NCBI GenBank assembly: GCA_017744915.1
Contig: JAGIAH010000015.1
Coordinates: 20,443-84,442 of the forward strand
Source of the DNA: Agrobacterium tumefaciens
Lineage (GTDB): Bacteria > Pseudomonadota > Alphaproteobacteria > Rhizobiales > Rhizobiaceae
DNA length: 64,000 nt
Reading direction: 5' to 3'
Shown here one piece after another: positions 1-10,529 of this stretch (positions within the stretch are counted from its first letter, which is position 1; each line of letters opens with the position of its first letter). The translations under genes and the position numbers were made by a program. The notes under the pieces are model-generated. The model was not told the DNA's origin. It ran no database searches and saw only the letters and a list, made by a program, of their open reading frames with translations.

Positions 1-394
1 CAAAATAGAGCCCGGACCGGAAGCGGCCGGCAAGATCAGGCTCCAGATCGGCGATCTCAGCCTCACCCACCCATCGATAGCCGCTGGTCCTCGATGCAAA
101 ACGTGAAAGCTCCACCTTGTCACGGGCAGGCGCGACGACCAGCGTGCCGTTGCGGACCACAAGGCCGGGTGTCGCTTCATCCCACCAGTCGAGTGCCGCC
201 TTGCCGAGCGTCAGAACCGCCTCGTCCGCACTTTCACGCTCGCACCAGGGCGCCAGCATGCCGCCCGCATAAAAGGACGCACCACGAGAGGGTTCGGCAT
301 TGCGCTCGCAAACCTCCACGGTGACCCCACCCCGTGCCAGCTCGAAGGCCGCCGTCAGTCCGGCGACCCCCGTTCCCTTGACAAGAACACGCAT
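1..394 (-). CDS. thiO: Glycine oxidase ThiO, N-terminal part (cut by window edge)
   Basis: FAD-dependent amine oxidase that oxidises glycine to iminoglycine (dehydroglycine) for the thiazole half of thiamine. Only the first 131 codons are present; the rest lies beyond base 1. The translated start MRVLVKGTGVAGLTAAFELA shows the Rossmann FAD-binding glycines (GTGVAG, residues 7-12), and the segment GASFYAGGMLAPWCE (about 38-52) is typical of ThiO. The ATG at 394 lies one base after the thiC stop codon, so the two genes are translationally close and belong to one thi operon under the riboswitch upstream of thiC. In rhizobia thiS, thiG and thiE usually follow; that cannot be checked here. Confidence 0.85.
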   Translation of the reverse strand, partial: MRVLVKGTGVAGLTAAFELARGGVTVEVCERNAEPSRGASFYAGGMLAPWCERESADEAVLTLGKAALDWWDEATPGLVVRNGTLVVAPARDKVELSRFASRTSGYRWVGEAEIADLEPDLAGRFRSGLYF

Positions 395-395
395 T

Positions 396-2420
<2,025 letters not shown>

Positions 2421-2521
2421 AATGACCACAGCAAAAAACACCGCTCGGCTTTTGTCAAGGCCGCCGATCAACGCTTGGCAAAGGTGCGGGAATGGCGCAT
2501 GCTGCCGTTAGTTGTAATTAA

Positions 2522-2565
2522 CCTAACGGTTTAGGCGAATATTATCGTTTGCCACGTAACGATAA
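2522..2565. promoter_or_regulatory. Two tandem inverted repeats, operator-like, in front of the carrier-protein operon
   Basis: Two dyads lie in the 190 bp between the thiC riboswitch and the carrier-protein gene. The first is CCTAA-CGGT-TTAGG (2522-2535). The second is a perfect TTATCGTT-N8-AACGATAA (2542-2565). The second ends 43 bp before the ATG at 2609 and could overlap or follow the promoter of the five-gene operon. The symmetry and position suggest binding by a dimeric repressor or activator, but I do not recognise the regulator and there is no candidate gene directly next to it. Confidence 0.45.
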
Positions 2566-2608
2566 GCACAAACCATCCTGATGTGAAATTCATGGGAGAT
2601 ACGTCGGA

Positions 2609-2860
2609 ATGAATGCGACTATACGTGAAATACTGGCCAAATTCGGCCAGCTTCCAACCCCTGTCGATACGATTGCAGATGAGGCCGATCTTTATGCGGC
2701 GGGCCTCTCTTCCTTCGCATCCGTGCAATTGATGCTGGGTATCGAAGAAGCTTTCGATATAGAATTTCCCGATAATCTGCTGAACCGCAAGTCTTTCGCC
2801 AGCATCAAGGCCATTGAAGACACCGTTAAGCTCATTCTGGATGGTAAAGAGGCAGCCTGA
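2609..2860 (+). CDS. Dedicated acyl/aminoacyl carrier protein
   Basis: Small acidic carrier protein of 83 residues. The phosphopantetheine site is AGLSSFASVQ (residues 31-40), with Ser35 in the place of the serine of the usual DSL motif; Asp is replaced by Ser and Leu by Phe. The flanking helices (VQLMLGIEEAFDIEFPD) match the ACP fold. It is the first gene of a tight operon, and its stop codon overlaps the start of the flavoprotein gene by one base. Gene 4046-4954 encodes an amino acid:[carrier protein] ligase, so this is almost certainly its partner, and it is probably distinct from the fatty-acid ACP. A 4'-phosphopantetheinyl transferase must come from elsewhere in the genome. Confidence 0.9.
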   Translation: MNATIREILAKFGQLPTPVDTIADEADLYAAGLSSFASVQLMLGIEEAFDIEFPDNLLNRKSFASIKAIEDTVKLILDGKEAA

Positions 2861-4041
2861 TGAACGTGACCGTTGCGCCGCAGGATGAAACTCTGTCCGC
2901 GCGCGCGGGCCGTGTCGCGGCAATTGCCGCCAAACATGCAGATGAGGTGGATGTCACCGGCCGCTTCCCTGAGGAAGCCGTCAATGCCTTGCGGCAGGAG
3001 CGCCTGCTCGGCATCCAGGTCCCTTCCTCGCTGGGCGGCGAAGGTACTTCCCTGCAGGAAATCGCCGATATCTGCGCCCGGCTCGGCCAGGCCTGTTCGG
3101 CAACCGCGATGATTTTCGCCATGCACCACATCAAGCTGTCGAGCCTGGTGGAACATGGCGTGGAAAGCACCTGGCATCCGGGCTTCATGCGCCGCGTTGC
3201 CGGCGAACAGCTTCTGCTCGGCTCCGCCACCACCGAAGGCGGCATCGGCGGCAATCTGCGCAACTCCATCTGCGCGATCGAAGTCGAGGGTGATTCCTGC
3301 CGGCTGGAAAAGGATGCCACCGTCATTTCCTATGGCAGCAATGCCGACGCCATCCTCATCACCTCGCGCGCCCACAAGGATGCCGCGCCCGCCGATCAGG
3401 TGATGACCGTGTTTCTGAAAAACCAGTACACGCTTGAGAAGACCCATGTCTGGGATACGCTCGGCATGCGTGGCACCTGTTCGGACGGTTTCCTGTTCCG
3501 CGGCGAAGCGCCGGCGGCACAGATCTTCCCGAAGCCTTTCGCGGAAATCGCCGCACAATCCATGCTGGCAAGCTCCCATCTCCTGTGGAGCGCCGTCTGG
3601 TATGGCATTGCCTCGGACGCCGTGTTGCGCGCCCAATCCTTCGTCAGAGCCGCAGCGCGCAAATCGCCCGGCACCGCCCCTCCGGGCGCCATCCGCCTTG
3701 CGGAAGTCTCCACAAAGCTGCAGGTGGTGAAATCCAACATCATTGCCGGCATCAAGGCTTACGAGGACACCAAGAGCGACCCGGAAAAGCTGATGTCGAT
3801 GGCCTTTGCGGTGGCCATGAATAATGTGAAGATCTGCTCTTCGGAAACCATTCTCGAGATCATCGACCATGCCATGCTGGTCTGCGGCATCATGGGCTAC
3901 AAGAACGGCACGCCCTACAGCCTCGGCCGGCATCTGCGCGACGCGCATTCCGCCCGGCTGATGATTTCCAACGACCGTATTCTCGGCAATTCCGCCAATC
4001 TCCTGCTGGTTCACAAGCAGGACACCAGCCTCTTGGGATAA
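2860..4041 (+). CDS. Acyl-CoA dehydrogenase-like flavoprotein of the carrier-protein operon
   Basis: The 393-residue product has the acyl-CoA dehydrogenase layout: N-terminal helices, a middle beta domain ([17 protein letters not shown], about 123-139, and [14 protein letters not shown], about 198-211, the flavin-contacting region) and a C-terminal helical domain ending [16 protein letters not shown]. The C-terminal catalytic glutamate of the usual YEGT motif is not visible; the corresponding stretch reads [11 protein letters not shown]. Homologues in antibiotic pathways oxidise carrier-bound aminoacyl groups (prolyl-S-PCP oxidases), so a substrate tethered to the upstream carrier protein is likely; this is inference from context. 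The TGATG overlap with the carrier gene suggests coupled translation. Confidence 0.8.
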   Translation: MNVTVAPQDETLSARAGRVAAIAAKHADEVDVTGRFPEEAVNALRQERLLGIQVPSSLGGEGTSLQEIADICARLGQACSATAMIFAMHHIKLSSLVEHGVESTWHPGFMRRVAGEQLLLGSATTEGGIGGNLRNSICAIEVEGDSCRLEKDATVISYGSNADAILITSRAHKDAAPADQVMTVFLKNQYTLEKTHVWDTLGMRGTCSDGFLFRGEAPAAQIFPKPFAEIAAQSMLASSHLLWSAVWYGIASDAVLRAQSFVRAAARKSPGTAPPGAIRLAEVSTKLQVVKSNIIAGIKAYEDTKSDPEKLMSMAFAVAMNNVKICSSETILEIIDHAMLVCGIMGYKNGTPYSLGRHLRDAHSARLMISNDRILGNSANLLLVHKQDTSLLG

Positions 4042-4045
4042 GACC

Positions 4046-4954
4046 ATGGACATGCAAACATCGTTTCTTGATCGACTGTTCGAAGAAGGCCTGCTGATTG
4101 AAACGGGTGTGGACGGTCTTTATGGGCGCAGCGGCCAGTTCGAGGACGTGATTGCCGCCTTCGAGCGGCTGATCGACCGCACCGGTGGCGCCGACGGCGC
4201 CGAAGCAATCCGCTTTCCGCCCGGCATCAACCGCGCCTATTTCGAAAAGAGCGGTTACATGAAGAGCTTCCCGCAGCTCGCCGGCACGGTCCATTCCTTC
4301 TGCGGCTGCGAACTTGATCATGTCAGCCTGCTGAAAACCATGGATGAGGGCGGCGACTGGACCAAGGACCAGAAAGCCACCGACATCGTGCTGACGCCGG
4401 CGGCCTGCTACCCGCTTTATCCGACGATCGCCAAGCGCGGCGCCCTGCCGGCCGGTGGCGGCCTCTATGACATCCAGTCCTATTGCTTCCGCCATGAACC
4501 TTCCAAGGACCCCGCCCGCCAGCAGCTTTTCCGCATGCGCGAATATGTCTGCATGGGCACGGAGGCCGATGTTACCGAATTCCGCCAGAGCTGGATGGAT
4601 CGAGGCGTGGAAATGATGAAAGCGGTCGGGCTCGACGTTACGATCGATGTCGCCAACGATCCCTTCTTCGGCCGCGCTGGCAAGATGCTGGCCAACAACC
4701 AGCGCGACCAGAACCTGAAATTCGAACTCTTGATCCCGGTCACCTCAACGACCAGCCCGACGGCCTGCATGAGCTTCAATTACCATCAGGATGCGTTCGG
4801 CCAGAAATGGGGTCTCAACCTCCAGAATGGCGATGTCGCCCACACCGCCTGCGTCGGTTTCGGGCTGGAGCGCATCGCGCTGGCCCTGTTTGCGCATCAC
4901 GGTCTCGACGTGAAGAAATGGCCTGCAAAGGTCGTGGAAACCCTCTGGGGCTGA
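4046..4954 (+). CDS. Amino acid:[carrier protein] ligase (class II aminoacyl-tRNA synthetase-like)
   Basis: Truncated homologue of seryl-tRNA synthetase that activates a small amino acid (glycine or alanine in characterised relatives from Bradyrhizobium and Agrobacterium) and attaches it to the phosphopantetheine of a carrier protein instead of tRNA. The 302 residues hold a class II core: motif 2 [19 protein letters not shown] (148-166) and motif 3 [12 protein letters not shown] (271-282). There is no N-terminal tRNA-binding coiled coil. Cys121, Glu166 and Cys269 have the spacing (45 and 103 residues) I recall for the zinc ligands of the Bradyrhizobium enzyme. Its partner carrier protein is two genes upstream. 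The exact amino acid cannot be read from the sequence. Confidence 0.93.
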   Translation: MDMQTSFLDRLFEEGLLIETGVDGLYGRSGQFEDVIAAFERLIDRTGGADGAEAIRFPPGINRAYFEKSGYMKSFPQLAGTVHSFCGCELDHVSLLKTMDEGGDWTKDQKATDIVLTPAACYPLYPTIAKRGALPAGGGLYDIQSYCFRHEPSKDPARQQLFRMREYVCMGTEADVTEFRQSWMDRGVEMMKAVGLDVTIDVANDPFFGRAGKMLANNQRDQNLKFELLIPVTSTTSPTACMSFNYHQDAFGQKWGLNLQNGDVAHTACVGFGLERIALALFAHHGLDVKKWPAKVVETLWG

Positions 4955-4960
4955 TTATCC

Positions 4961-5944
4961 ATGCGGCAGATTTTTCCGGGCCTCGATCCCAAAAACTATG
5001 TGCAGCATCCGCTTCATTCCTCGGAAAGAATGTGGCCGGAGACCAATTGCTACATCGATTTATGGATCGAGGTACTGGCCTCGAAAGGCTTATCCCCGGA
5101 AGCCATGTTCGGTTTCACCCTGACGCAGGATTTCGAAGGTGACCAGTTCACCTTTTTCAAGGTGCCGCTGGAAGACCTCGAAGCCCTTTATGGCGTTCGC
5201 GCCACCGAACTTGCGATCTTCGATAAGGTGGAAGACCACATCGAGGCGCAGCTGGAGCGCGGCCGCATCTGCCTAATCGAGATGGACAGCTTCTATATGC
5301 CCGACACCCATGGGGTGGGCTACCAAAAGGAACACGGCAAGACCACCATCGCAATCAACCGGCTCGATCTCGAAAAGCGCGAACTCGACTATTTCCACAA
5401 CGCCGGCTTTTTCCATCTCTCCGGCGAGGACTTTGATGGGTTGTTCCAGCATCATCTGGCCGAGACCGACCCGCCTTTCCTGCCCTATACCGAATTTGCG
5501 AAATTCGCGGACGTCACTCCTTCTGCCGCGCATATTCGCAAGACGGCCGAACGGCTACTGAAGTTTCATTTTTCCAGGCGCCCCTCCGTCAACCCGGTCC
5601 GGGCTTTTGCAAAAGTATTTCCGGCCCAGGTGGAAAAGGTCGCCGACAGACCCTTCGGCTTCTTCCACAAATACGCGTTCAATACGCTGCGGCAGCTCGG
5701 CGCCAATTTCGAACTGGCGGCAAGCCACTTCGAATGGCTGGATGCGGATGGTTTTTCGGAAGCGAGAGACCACGCGCTCAAGATCTCGGAGGTTGCCAAG
5801 ACCGTGCAGTTCCAGCTTGCCCGCGCCGTCACCCGCCGTAAATTCGATGCGCTGGCCACCGTGCTCGATCCGGCCGCGGATGCATGGGATGGTTTGATGG
5901 AAAGCCTTGGCGAAAAACTGTCCAATGCCAGCGAGGCCGCGTGA
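4961..5944 (+). CDS. DUF1839 protein, possible aminoacyl transferase
   Basis: 327-residue soluble protein of the DUF1839 family, regularly found next to amino acid:[carrier protein] ligases. No biochemical role is established to my knowledge. The N-terminal part reads ETNCYIDLWIEVLASKGLSP (Cys30), later ICLIEMDSFYMPDTHG (103-118) and KEHGKTTIAI (123-132, His125). The order Cys ... D-x-YxPD ... H resembles the papain-like N-terminal domain of BtrH, which moves an acyl group from a carrier protein onto an aminoglycoside. A transferase that unloads the aminoacyl carrier protein is therefore a reasonable guess, but it is inference. The ATG is 6 bp after the ligase stop, and its own stop overlaps the next gene's GTG by 4 bp. 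Confidence 0.75.
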   Translation: MRQIFPGLDPKNYVQHPLHSSERMWPETNCYIDLWIEVLASKGLSPEAMFGFTLTQDFEGDQFTFFKVPLEDLEALYGVRATELAIFDKVEDHIEAQLERGRICLIEMDSFYMPDTHGVGYQKEHGKTTIAINRLDLEKRELDYFHNAGFFHLSGEDFDGLFQHHLAETDPPFLPYTEFAKFADVTPSAAHIRKTAERLLKFHFSRRPSVNPVRAFAKVFPAQVEKVADRPFGFFHKYAFNTLRQLGANFELAASHFEWLDADGFSEARDHALKISEVAKTVQFQLARAVTRRKFDALATVLDPAADAWDGLMESLGEKLSNASEAA

Positions 5945-8397
5945 GGACCTATCTTCCCGGCGAAAGCGAGGAATTGCTGAGTGAAGGCTGGACGCTGACA
6001 CTGACACCCGCCGATGCCTGCGAAACACCCTCCGACATTCCGGCATCGCTTGAAAGCCTGCATGTCTCCGTTCCCGGCACCGTCGCACAGGCTCTGGAAA
6101 ACGCTGGGAAATTCGATCGCCTCGCCCCTGTCGCCCTGAATGACAGGGACGCCTGGTATCGGCTGACGATGATTTCCGACGCCCGGGAGCGGGCGACCCT
6201 GCGCTTCGATGGTCTTGCCACCATTGCCGAAATTTTCTTCAACGGCGGGCTGATTGCCGCAAGCCAGAGCATGTTCGAAAGGCTGGAAGTGCCCGTCGAG
6301 CTGACAGGCGCGGATGAGCTTTCGATCTGCTTTCGCGCGCTCGCCCCCCGGCTTGAAAAAACCGGTCCGCGCGCCCGCTGGCGGCCGCAGATGATGAATA
6401 CACAAGGGCTGCGGCTGATCCGCACCACGGCGCTCGGCTACATGCCCGGCTGGTGCCCGGAAGTCCATGCCGCCGGCCCATGGCGGCCCATCAGCCTGAT
6501 AAGGCAGGACGGGCTGCTCTGCACGCTCCGGTCTTCGCTGGACGCGGACGGAACGGGAACGGTGAGCATCGCGCTGGAAACCGACCGGCCCATAAAAACG
6601 GCACGGCTTGGCTGCGCCGGTTACAGCACCGACCTTTCCCGGGACAAGAACGGCAAACTTTCCGGCGAACTGCGCATATCCAATGTAGAGCAATGGTGGC
6701 CGCATACCCATGGCATGCCGGCTCTGCAGGACGTCGTTCTGGAACTGGATGGCACGCAACATCACGTTGGACGCACCGGCTTCCGACGGGTCGAGGTCGA
6801 TCACGGCGATGACGGCAAAGGTTTCGGCCTCAAGGTGAATGGCGAGCGCGTCTTCTGCCGCGGCGCGGTCTGGACGACAGCCGACATTGTCCGCCTGCCG
6901 GGAACAACGCCGGACTATGAGCCCTGGCTCCGAAAAGCCGCGGAAGCCGGCATGAACATGATCCGCATCGGCGGCACCATGGCCTATGAAACGCCGGAAT
7001 TCTTCGCCCTCTGCGACGAACTCGGCATCATGGTCTGGCAGGATGCCATGCTCGCCAATTTTGATTATCCGGCAAAAGATGACGGCTTGCGCCAGCATAT
7101 CGTCGCGGAAATCTCGCAGTTCCTTGAAGCGACGGCACTTTCTCCATCACTCACCGTTTTCTGCGGCGGCAGTGAAATGTACCAGCAGGGCGCAATGCTC
7201 GGCCTGCCGGAGCAGATATGGAAGGGAACGCTCACCGAGGAGGTCCTGCCGGAACTGGTCGCCGAAAAACGGCCGGGTGCGGCCTATGTCGCCAATTCCC
7301 CTTCCGGCGGCGCTTTGCCGTTTTTTCCTAACGCCGGCGTCGGCCATTATTACGGCGTGGGCGCCTATTGCCGGCCGCTGGAAGATGCCCGCCGCGCCGA
7401 TCTGCGTTTTGCCGCCGAGTGTCTCGCCTTCGCCAATATTCCCGAACAGGAAACGCTGGACAGATATCTTCCCGGCGTTGCCGTTCACGATCCGCGATGG
7501 AAAGCCCGAACACCGCGTGACCGTGGCGCTTCCTGGGATTTCGAGGATGTCCGCGATCATTATCTGAAGCTGCTTTACGAGGTTGAACCGGATGTGCTGC
7601 GGCGGGAAGATGGCAGCCTTTATCTCGACATGTCGCGCGCCGCGACTGCCGAGGCGATGGAGGCGACCTTCGCCGAATGGCGGCGCAGCGGCTCCTCCTG
7701 TCAGGGCGCGCTAGTCTGGACGCTGCAGGATCTCGTCCCCGGCGCGGGCTGGGGCATCATCGATGCCACTGGCAGGCCCAAATCCGTCTGGCATGCGCTG
7801 AAAAGGGCGTTCCGTCCCGTTCAGGTCAGCCTTTCCGATGAAGGCACCAACGGGCTCGACATTCACATCCTCAACGAAACCGGCGATAGCCCGAACGTCA
7901 TGCTGGAACTGACCTGCCTGCGCGAAGGCATACAGCCCGTCGTTCATGCCAAACGGCCACTCACCCTGTTGCCGCGACAAAGCCAGACGATTACCGCAAC
8001 CGACCTGTTCGGTGCATTTTTCGACACTACCTATGCCTATCGTTTCGGCCCGCCATCCCATGATGTGACGGTCGCCCGCCTTCGGGATATTGGGACCGAG
8101 CATGTTATCGCCGACGCGTTCCATTTTCCGCTCGGTCGGAAAAAGGCGTTGCATGCGGCAAACCTTCAGGTCGCAACCAGCGAAACGGACGGCAACTGGT
8201 GCCTCGAAATCGGCACGGACCGGCTGGCACAATCCGTCCATATCGCGGCGGAAGGGTATCGAGCCTTGGAAAACTGGTTCCATCTCGGCCCCGGCGAAAC
8301 CAGAAAAATCAACCTTCTGCCGGAGACCGCGGCAACCGAAACCCCTCCCTCCGGAGAGGTCGTATCACTGGGTTCCAGCCGGCGGTTTTCCTTCTAG
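5941..8397 (+). CDS. Glycoside hydrolase family 2 (beta-mannosidase-like) protein
   Basis: 818-residue protein with the GH2 order: jelly-roll (roughly 1-180), immunoglobulin-like domain (about 190-290), TIM barrel (about 290-600), then C-terminal beta domains. Glu412 in FCGGSEMYQQG is the predicted acid/base and Glu493 in LRFAAECLAFANIPE the predicted nucleophile. The Asn that normally precedes the acid/base is Ser411. No signal peptide is visible, so it is probably cytoplasmic. The GTG at 5941 is chosen because it overlaps the upstream TGA as GTGA; the open frame further upstream is inside DUF1839. It closes the operon, so its substrate is probably a glycan or glycoside linked to the aminoacyl pathway. 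Confidence 0.85.
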   Translation: MRTYLPGESEELLSEGWTLTLTPADACETPSDIPASLESLHVSVPGTVAQALENAGKFDRLAPVALNDRDAWYRLTMISDARERATLRFDGLATIAEIFFNGGLIAASQSMFERLEVPVELTGADELSICFRALAPRLEKTGPRARWRPQMMNTQGLRLIRTTALGYMPGWCPEVHAAGPWRPISLIRQDGLLCTLRSSLDADGTGTVSIALETDRPIKTARLGCAGYSTDLSRDKNGKLSGELRISNVEQWWPHTHGMPALQDVVLELDGTQHHVGRTGFRRVEVDHGDDGKGFGLKVNGERVFCRGAVWTTADIVRLPGTTPDYEPWLRKAAEAGMNMIRIGGTMAYETPEFFALCDELGIMVWQDAMLANFDYPAKDDGLRQHIVAEISQFLEATALSPSLTVFCGGSEMYQQGAMLGLPEQIWKGTLTEEVLPELVAEKRPGAAYVANSPSGGALPFFPNAGVGHYYGVGAYCRPLEDARRADLRFAAECLAFANIPEQETLDRYLPGVAVHDPRWKARTPRDRGASWDFEDVRDHYLKLLYEVEPDVLRREDGSLYLDMSRAATAEAMEATFAEWRRSGSSCQGALVWTLQDLVPGAGWGIIDATGRPKSVWHALKRAFRPVQVSLSDEGTNGLDIHILNETGDSPNVMLELTCLREGIQPVVHAKRPLTLLPRQSQTITATDLFGAFFDTTYAYRFGPPSHDVTVARLRDIGTEHVIADAFHFPLGRKKALHAANLQVATSETDGNWCLEIGTDRLAQSVHIAAEGYRALENWFHLGPGETRKINLLPETAATETPPSGEVVSLGSSRRFSF

Positions 8398-10251
8398 AGC
8401 CAGCTGCTTCACCGTTTCGATATAGATTTTCTTTGATTCCGGTGTGGAGAGATTGTGATCGGCATCGGGAATGATGGTCAGCGACACGTTGCGATAGGCT
8501 GCCAGCCCTTCACCATTGGCATCGAAATAATACTGGAAATGCTCGAGACCATCGTCATTGTCGCTATAGAGCAGACGAATGGTGGTGTCCTTCGCCTTCA
8601 GCCTGTCGAAAGCGCCGAAAACGGCACGCCCTTCCTCGCTGCCCCTGCGGAACAACCTTGCGGTTTTTGTCGACAGCCGCTTCATCGTCGCCTTGAGGAT
8701 GTTCAGACCGGCGCTTACCACATCGACATCGCCACTGATGAGACGCTTGAATGTCGCGCCCTGGCGAAAACGCTGGCTGTACTCCCCGAAGGAACGCGGC
8801 CGTTTGTGCAGCGCTTCATCCACCGAGCGGCCCTTGCGCCAATGGAAGACAACCGGATTGACTGCGACCACGGCACCGATCCGATCATCGGCAAGGGCGC
8901 CGTTAAAGGCGAGGTAGGCGCCGCTGCACCGGCCCGCCGCAATGAAAGGCCCCGTGCTGCGCCTGCCGAGAAAATCGAGCGCGGCGGCCACGTCGTCATT
9001 CTGCGCAGCATCATAGAGAACCTGATCGGGCACGTTCTGGACGGGCGGGCTGTCGGCAATATTGGCTGCGTCAAAGCGCAGCGACGCCACGCCCTCGCGC
9101 GCCAGGGAACGGGCCATCTGCACGGAGAGCCTGCCCCAGCCCGCATGCCGGTCATAGGCAGCACCCAGCAGAAGAACCGAAGACACCACGTCCCGGTCAT
9201 CCGGTCCGCAAAACACGCCAAAAAGCCGCCCGCCTTCGCCGAACTGCACCGGTTGCTCGACGAAACCACGGCCGTGCTGCGGGACATTGAGGATGAAACT
9301 TTCCCCCGATACCATCGGGCTTTCGGCATGGGTCCGGGACAGAACCCACTCGACCAGCCGGTTCACCACATCGCCGGATATTCTCGAAAGAGTGGGGCTG
9401 GAGACAAGATCGTCATAGCCTGAAAACTCCGCCTCCTCCACCTGACCGCCGATCGTGGCGAGATGCCGGGCAAAATCGGCATCGGTCACACGGCCCGGTC
9501 GCAACAGAACCAGAATGGCGTGCGCCGGAGCGGCAGTCATATTGGAAAGATTGGCCTTCTTGATCGCGTCCGCAACACTCGCCGGCATGCTCATGCCCGC
9601 AATCGCCCCAGCCTCCGCGAGGCGTTGCGCAGGCCGAAGGCCAAGGCCGTCATCGATCATGGATGACCACATCGCCAGTTCGCGCAGATAGGCACGGCCG
9701 GAAACGACCGGCGCCATGAACGCCATGGAGCCAGCCTCGGGGAGACCGGCAAGCGCCTGCGCCGCGATCAGGCAACCGAGGCCCTGCGCGACGACAACCA
9801 CTTCGGCACATCCGGAAAGACGCTTCAGATAGGCAAGCGCGGCATGTGTGTCGGAAAGCCAGTCCGCCGCGCGGCCGGCATCATCCGGATCGAAGGCATC
9901 ACCCGCGCCAAGATAATCAAATCGCAGGCTCGCGACGCCGCGAGCCGCCAGCCTCTCAGCCAGAACCCGCTGAAACTTGCGGCTGCACAGTTCTTCCATG
10001 CCCCACGGGCTGACGAAAAGAACGGCATGGGCCTGCCTAACATCCTTGCGCGCCGGATGAAAAATACCCGCAAGCCCTTCAAAAGATACGGGATGCGCAA
10101 CGCCCCCTTTCGAGTCAACGCCGGCAAGCGGCAATGCATCAAGGAAAGGGTTGCCGCCTGCACGCTCTGAAATATCTATCGCCATCGACCTTGCCATCAT
10201 TGCGCCAGTGTCTGGCTCAACCATTACGGGATCATTGTATCGAAGCGTCAT
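8365..10251 (-). CDS. Tandem alpha/beta-hydrolase protein with altered nucleophiles
   Basis: 628 residues holding two alpha/beta-hydrolase domains (about 55-310 and 330-620). In the first, the nucleophile elbow reads VVAQGLGCLIA, with glycine (157) where the catalytic serine should be. In the second it reads AGRCSGAYLAF, with Cys442 in the serine position. The second domain keeps likely Asp (LYSDNDDGLEHFQ) and His (IPDADHNLSTPES) partners. Such two-domain proteins occur beside polysaccharide genes and exosortase systems. The 3' end overlaps the GH2 gene by 33 bp, convergently. The start is uncertain: 10251 is the longest, and M18, M19 or M23 are possible because no clear ribosome site precedes any of them. 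Confidence 0.75.
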   Translation of the reverse strand: MTLRYNDPVMVEPDTGAMMARSMAIDISERAGGNPFLDALPLAGVDSKGGVAHPVSFEGLAGIFHPARKDVRQAHAVLFVSPWGMEELCSRKFQRVLAERLAARGVASLRFDYLGAGDAFDPDDAGRAADWLSDTHAALAYLKRLSGCAEVVVVAQGLGCLIAAQALAGLPEAGSMAFMAPVVSGRAYLRELAMWSSMIDDGLGLRPAQRLAEAGAIAGMSMPASVADAIKKANLSNMTAAPAHAILVLLRPGRVTDADFARHLATIGGQVEEAEFSGYDDLVSSPTLSRISGDVVNRLVEWVLSRTHAESPMVSGESFILNVPQHGRGFVEQPVQFGEGGRLFGVFCGPDDRDVVSSVLLLGAAYDRHAGWGRLSVQMARSLAREGVASLRFDAANIADSPPVQNVPDQVLYDAAQNDDVAAALDFLGRRSTGPFIAAGRCSGAYLAFNGALADDRIGAVVAVNPVVFHWRKGRSVDEALHKRPRSFGEYSQRFRQGATFKRLISGDVDVVSAGLNILKATMKRLSTKTARLFRRGSEEGRAVFGAFDRLKAKDTTIRLLYSDNDDGLEHFQYYFDANGEGLAAYRNVSLTIIPDADHNLSTPESKKIYIETVKQLALEGKPPAGTQ

Positions 10252-10529
10252 AACGCCTGCGCTACAATAAAAACAACAATATTAGAGAACTCTAAAAATA
10301 TAGTCGTATTTATATCGCCTGCCATCCATACGTTGTAAAAACAATCACCGGAGCGACGGACAAGTCCCGACGAGACCGCTATTTTGCTCGAAACCGCTTG
10401 AATATACTGATAAATAGCGAATCCCATACCTATTTGCAGGAGGAGGTTGCGCCACCCGGCCACCGGATCGTCTAGACATCGCGCAAACCAACACGCCGGG
10501 CCCCGCCCGACAGGTCATAGAAGTTATAT
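10252..10529. promoter_or_regulatory. Divergent intergenic region with a short dyad
   Basis: 278 bp between the divergently transcribed hydrolase and ABC-like genes. It is AT-rich close to the hydrolase. It holds TTAGAG-AA-CTCTAA (10282-10295), a six-base-pair dyad 30-45 bp upstream of the hydrolase start, suited to an operator. A purine-rich GCAGGAGGAGG lies at about 10437-10447, but no open frame of convincing length starts there. No promoter can be named with confidence. Confidence 0.35.

Noticed and set aside
5566..7098. 510-codon open frame antisense to DUF1839 and GH2
   Set aside because: Opposite strand is convincingly coding by operon structure and conserved motifs; this frame has none.
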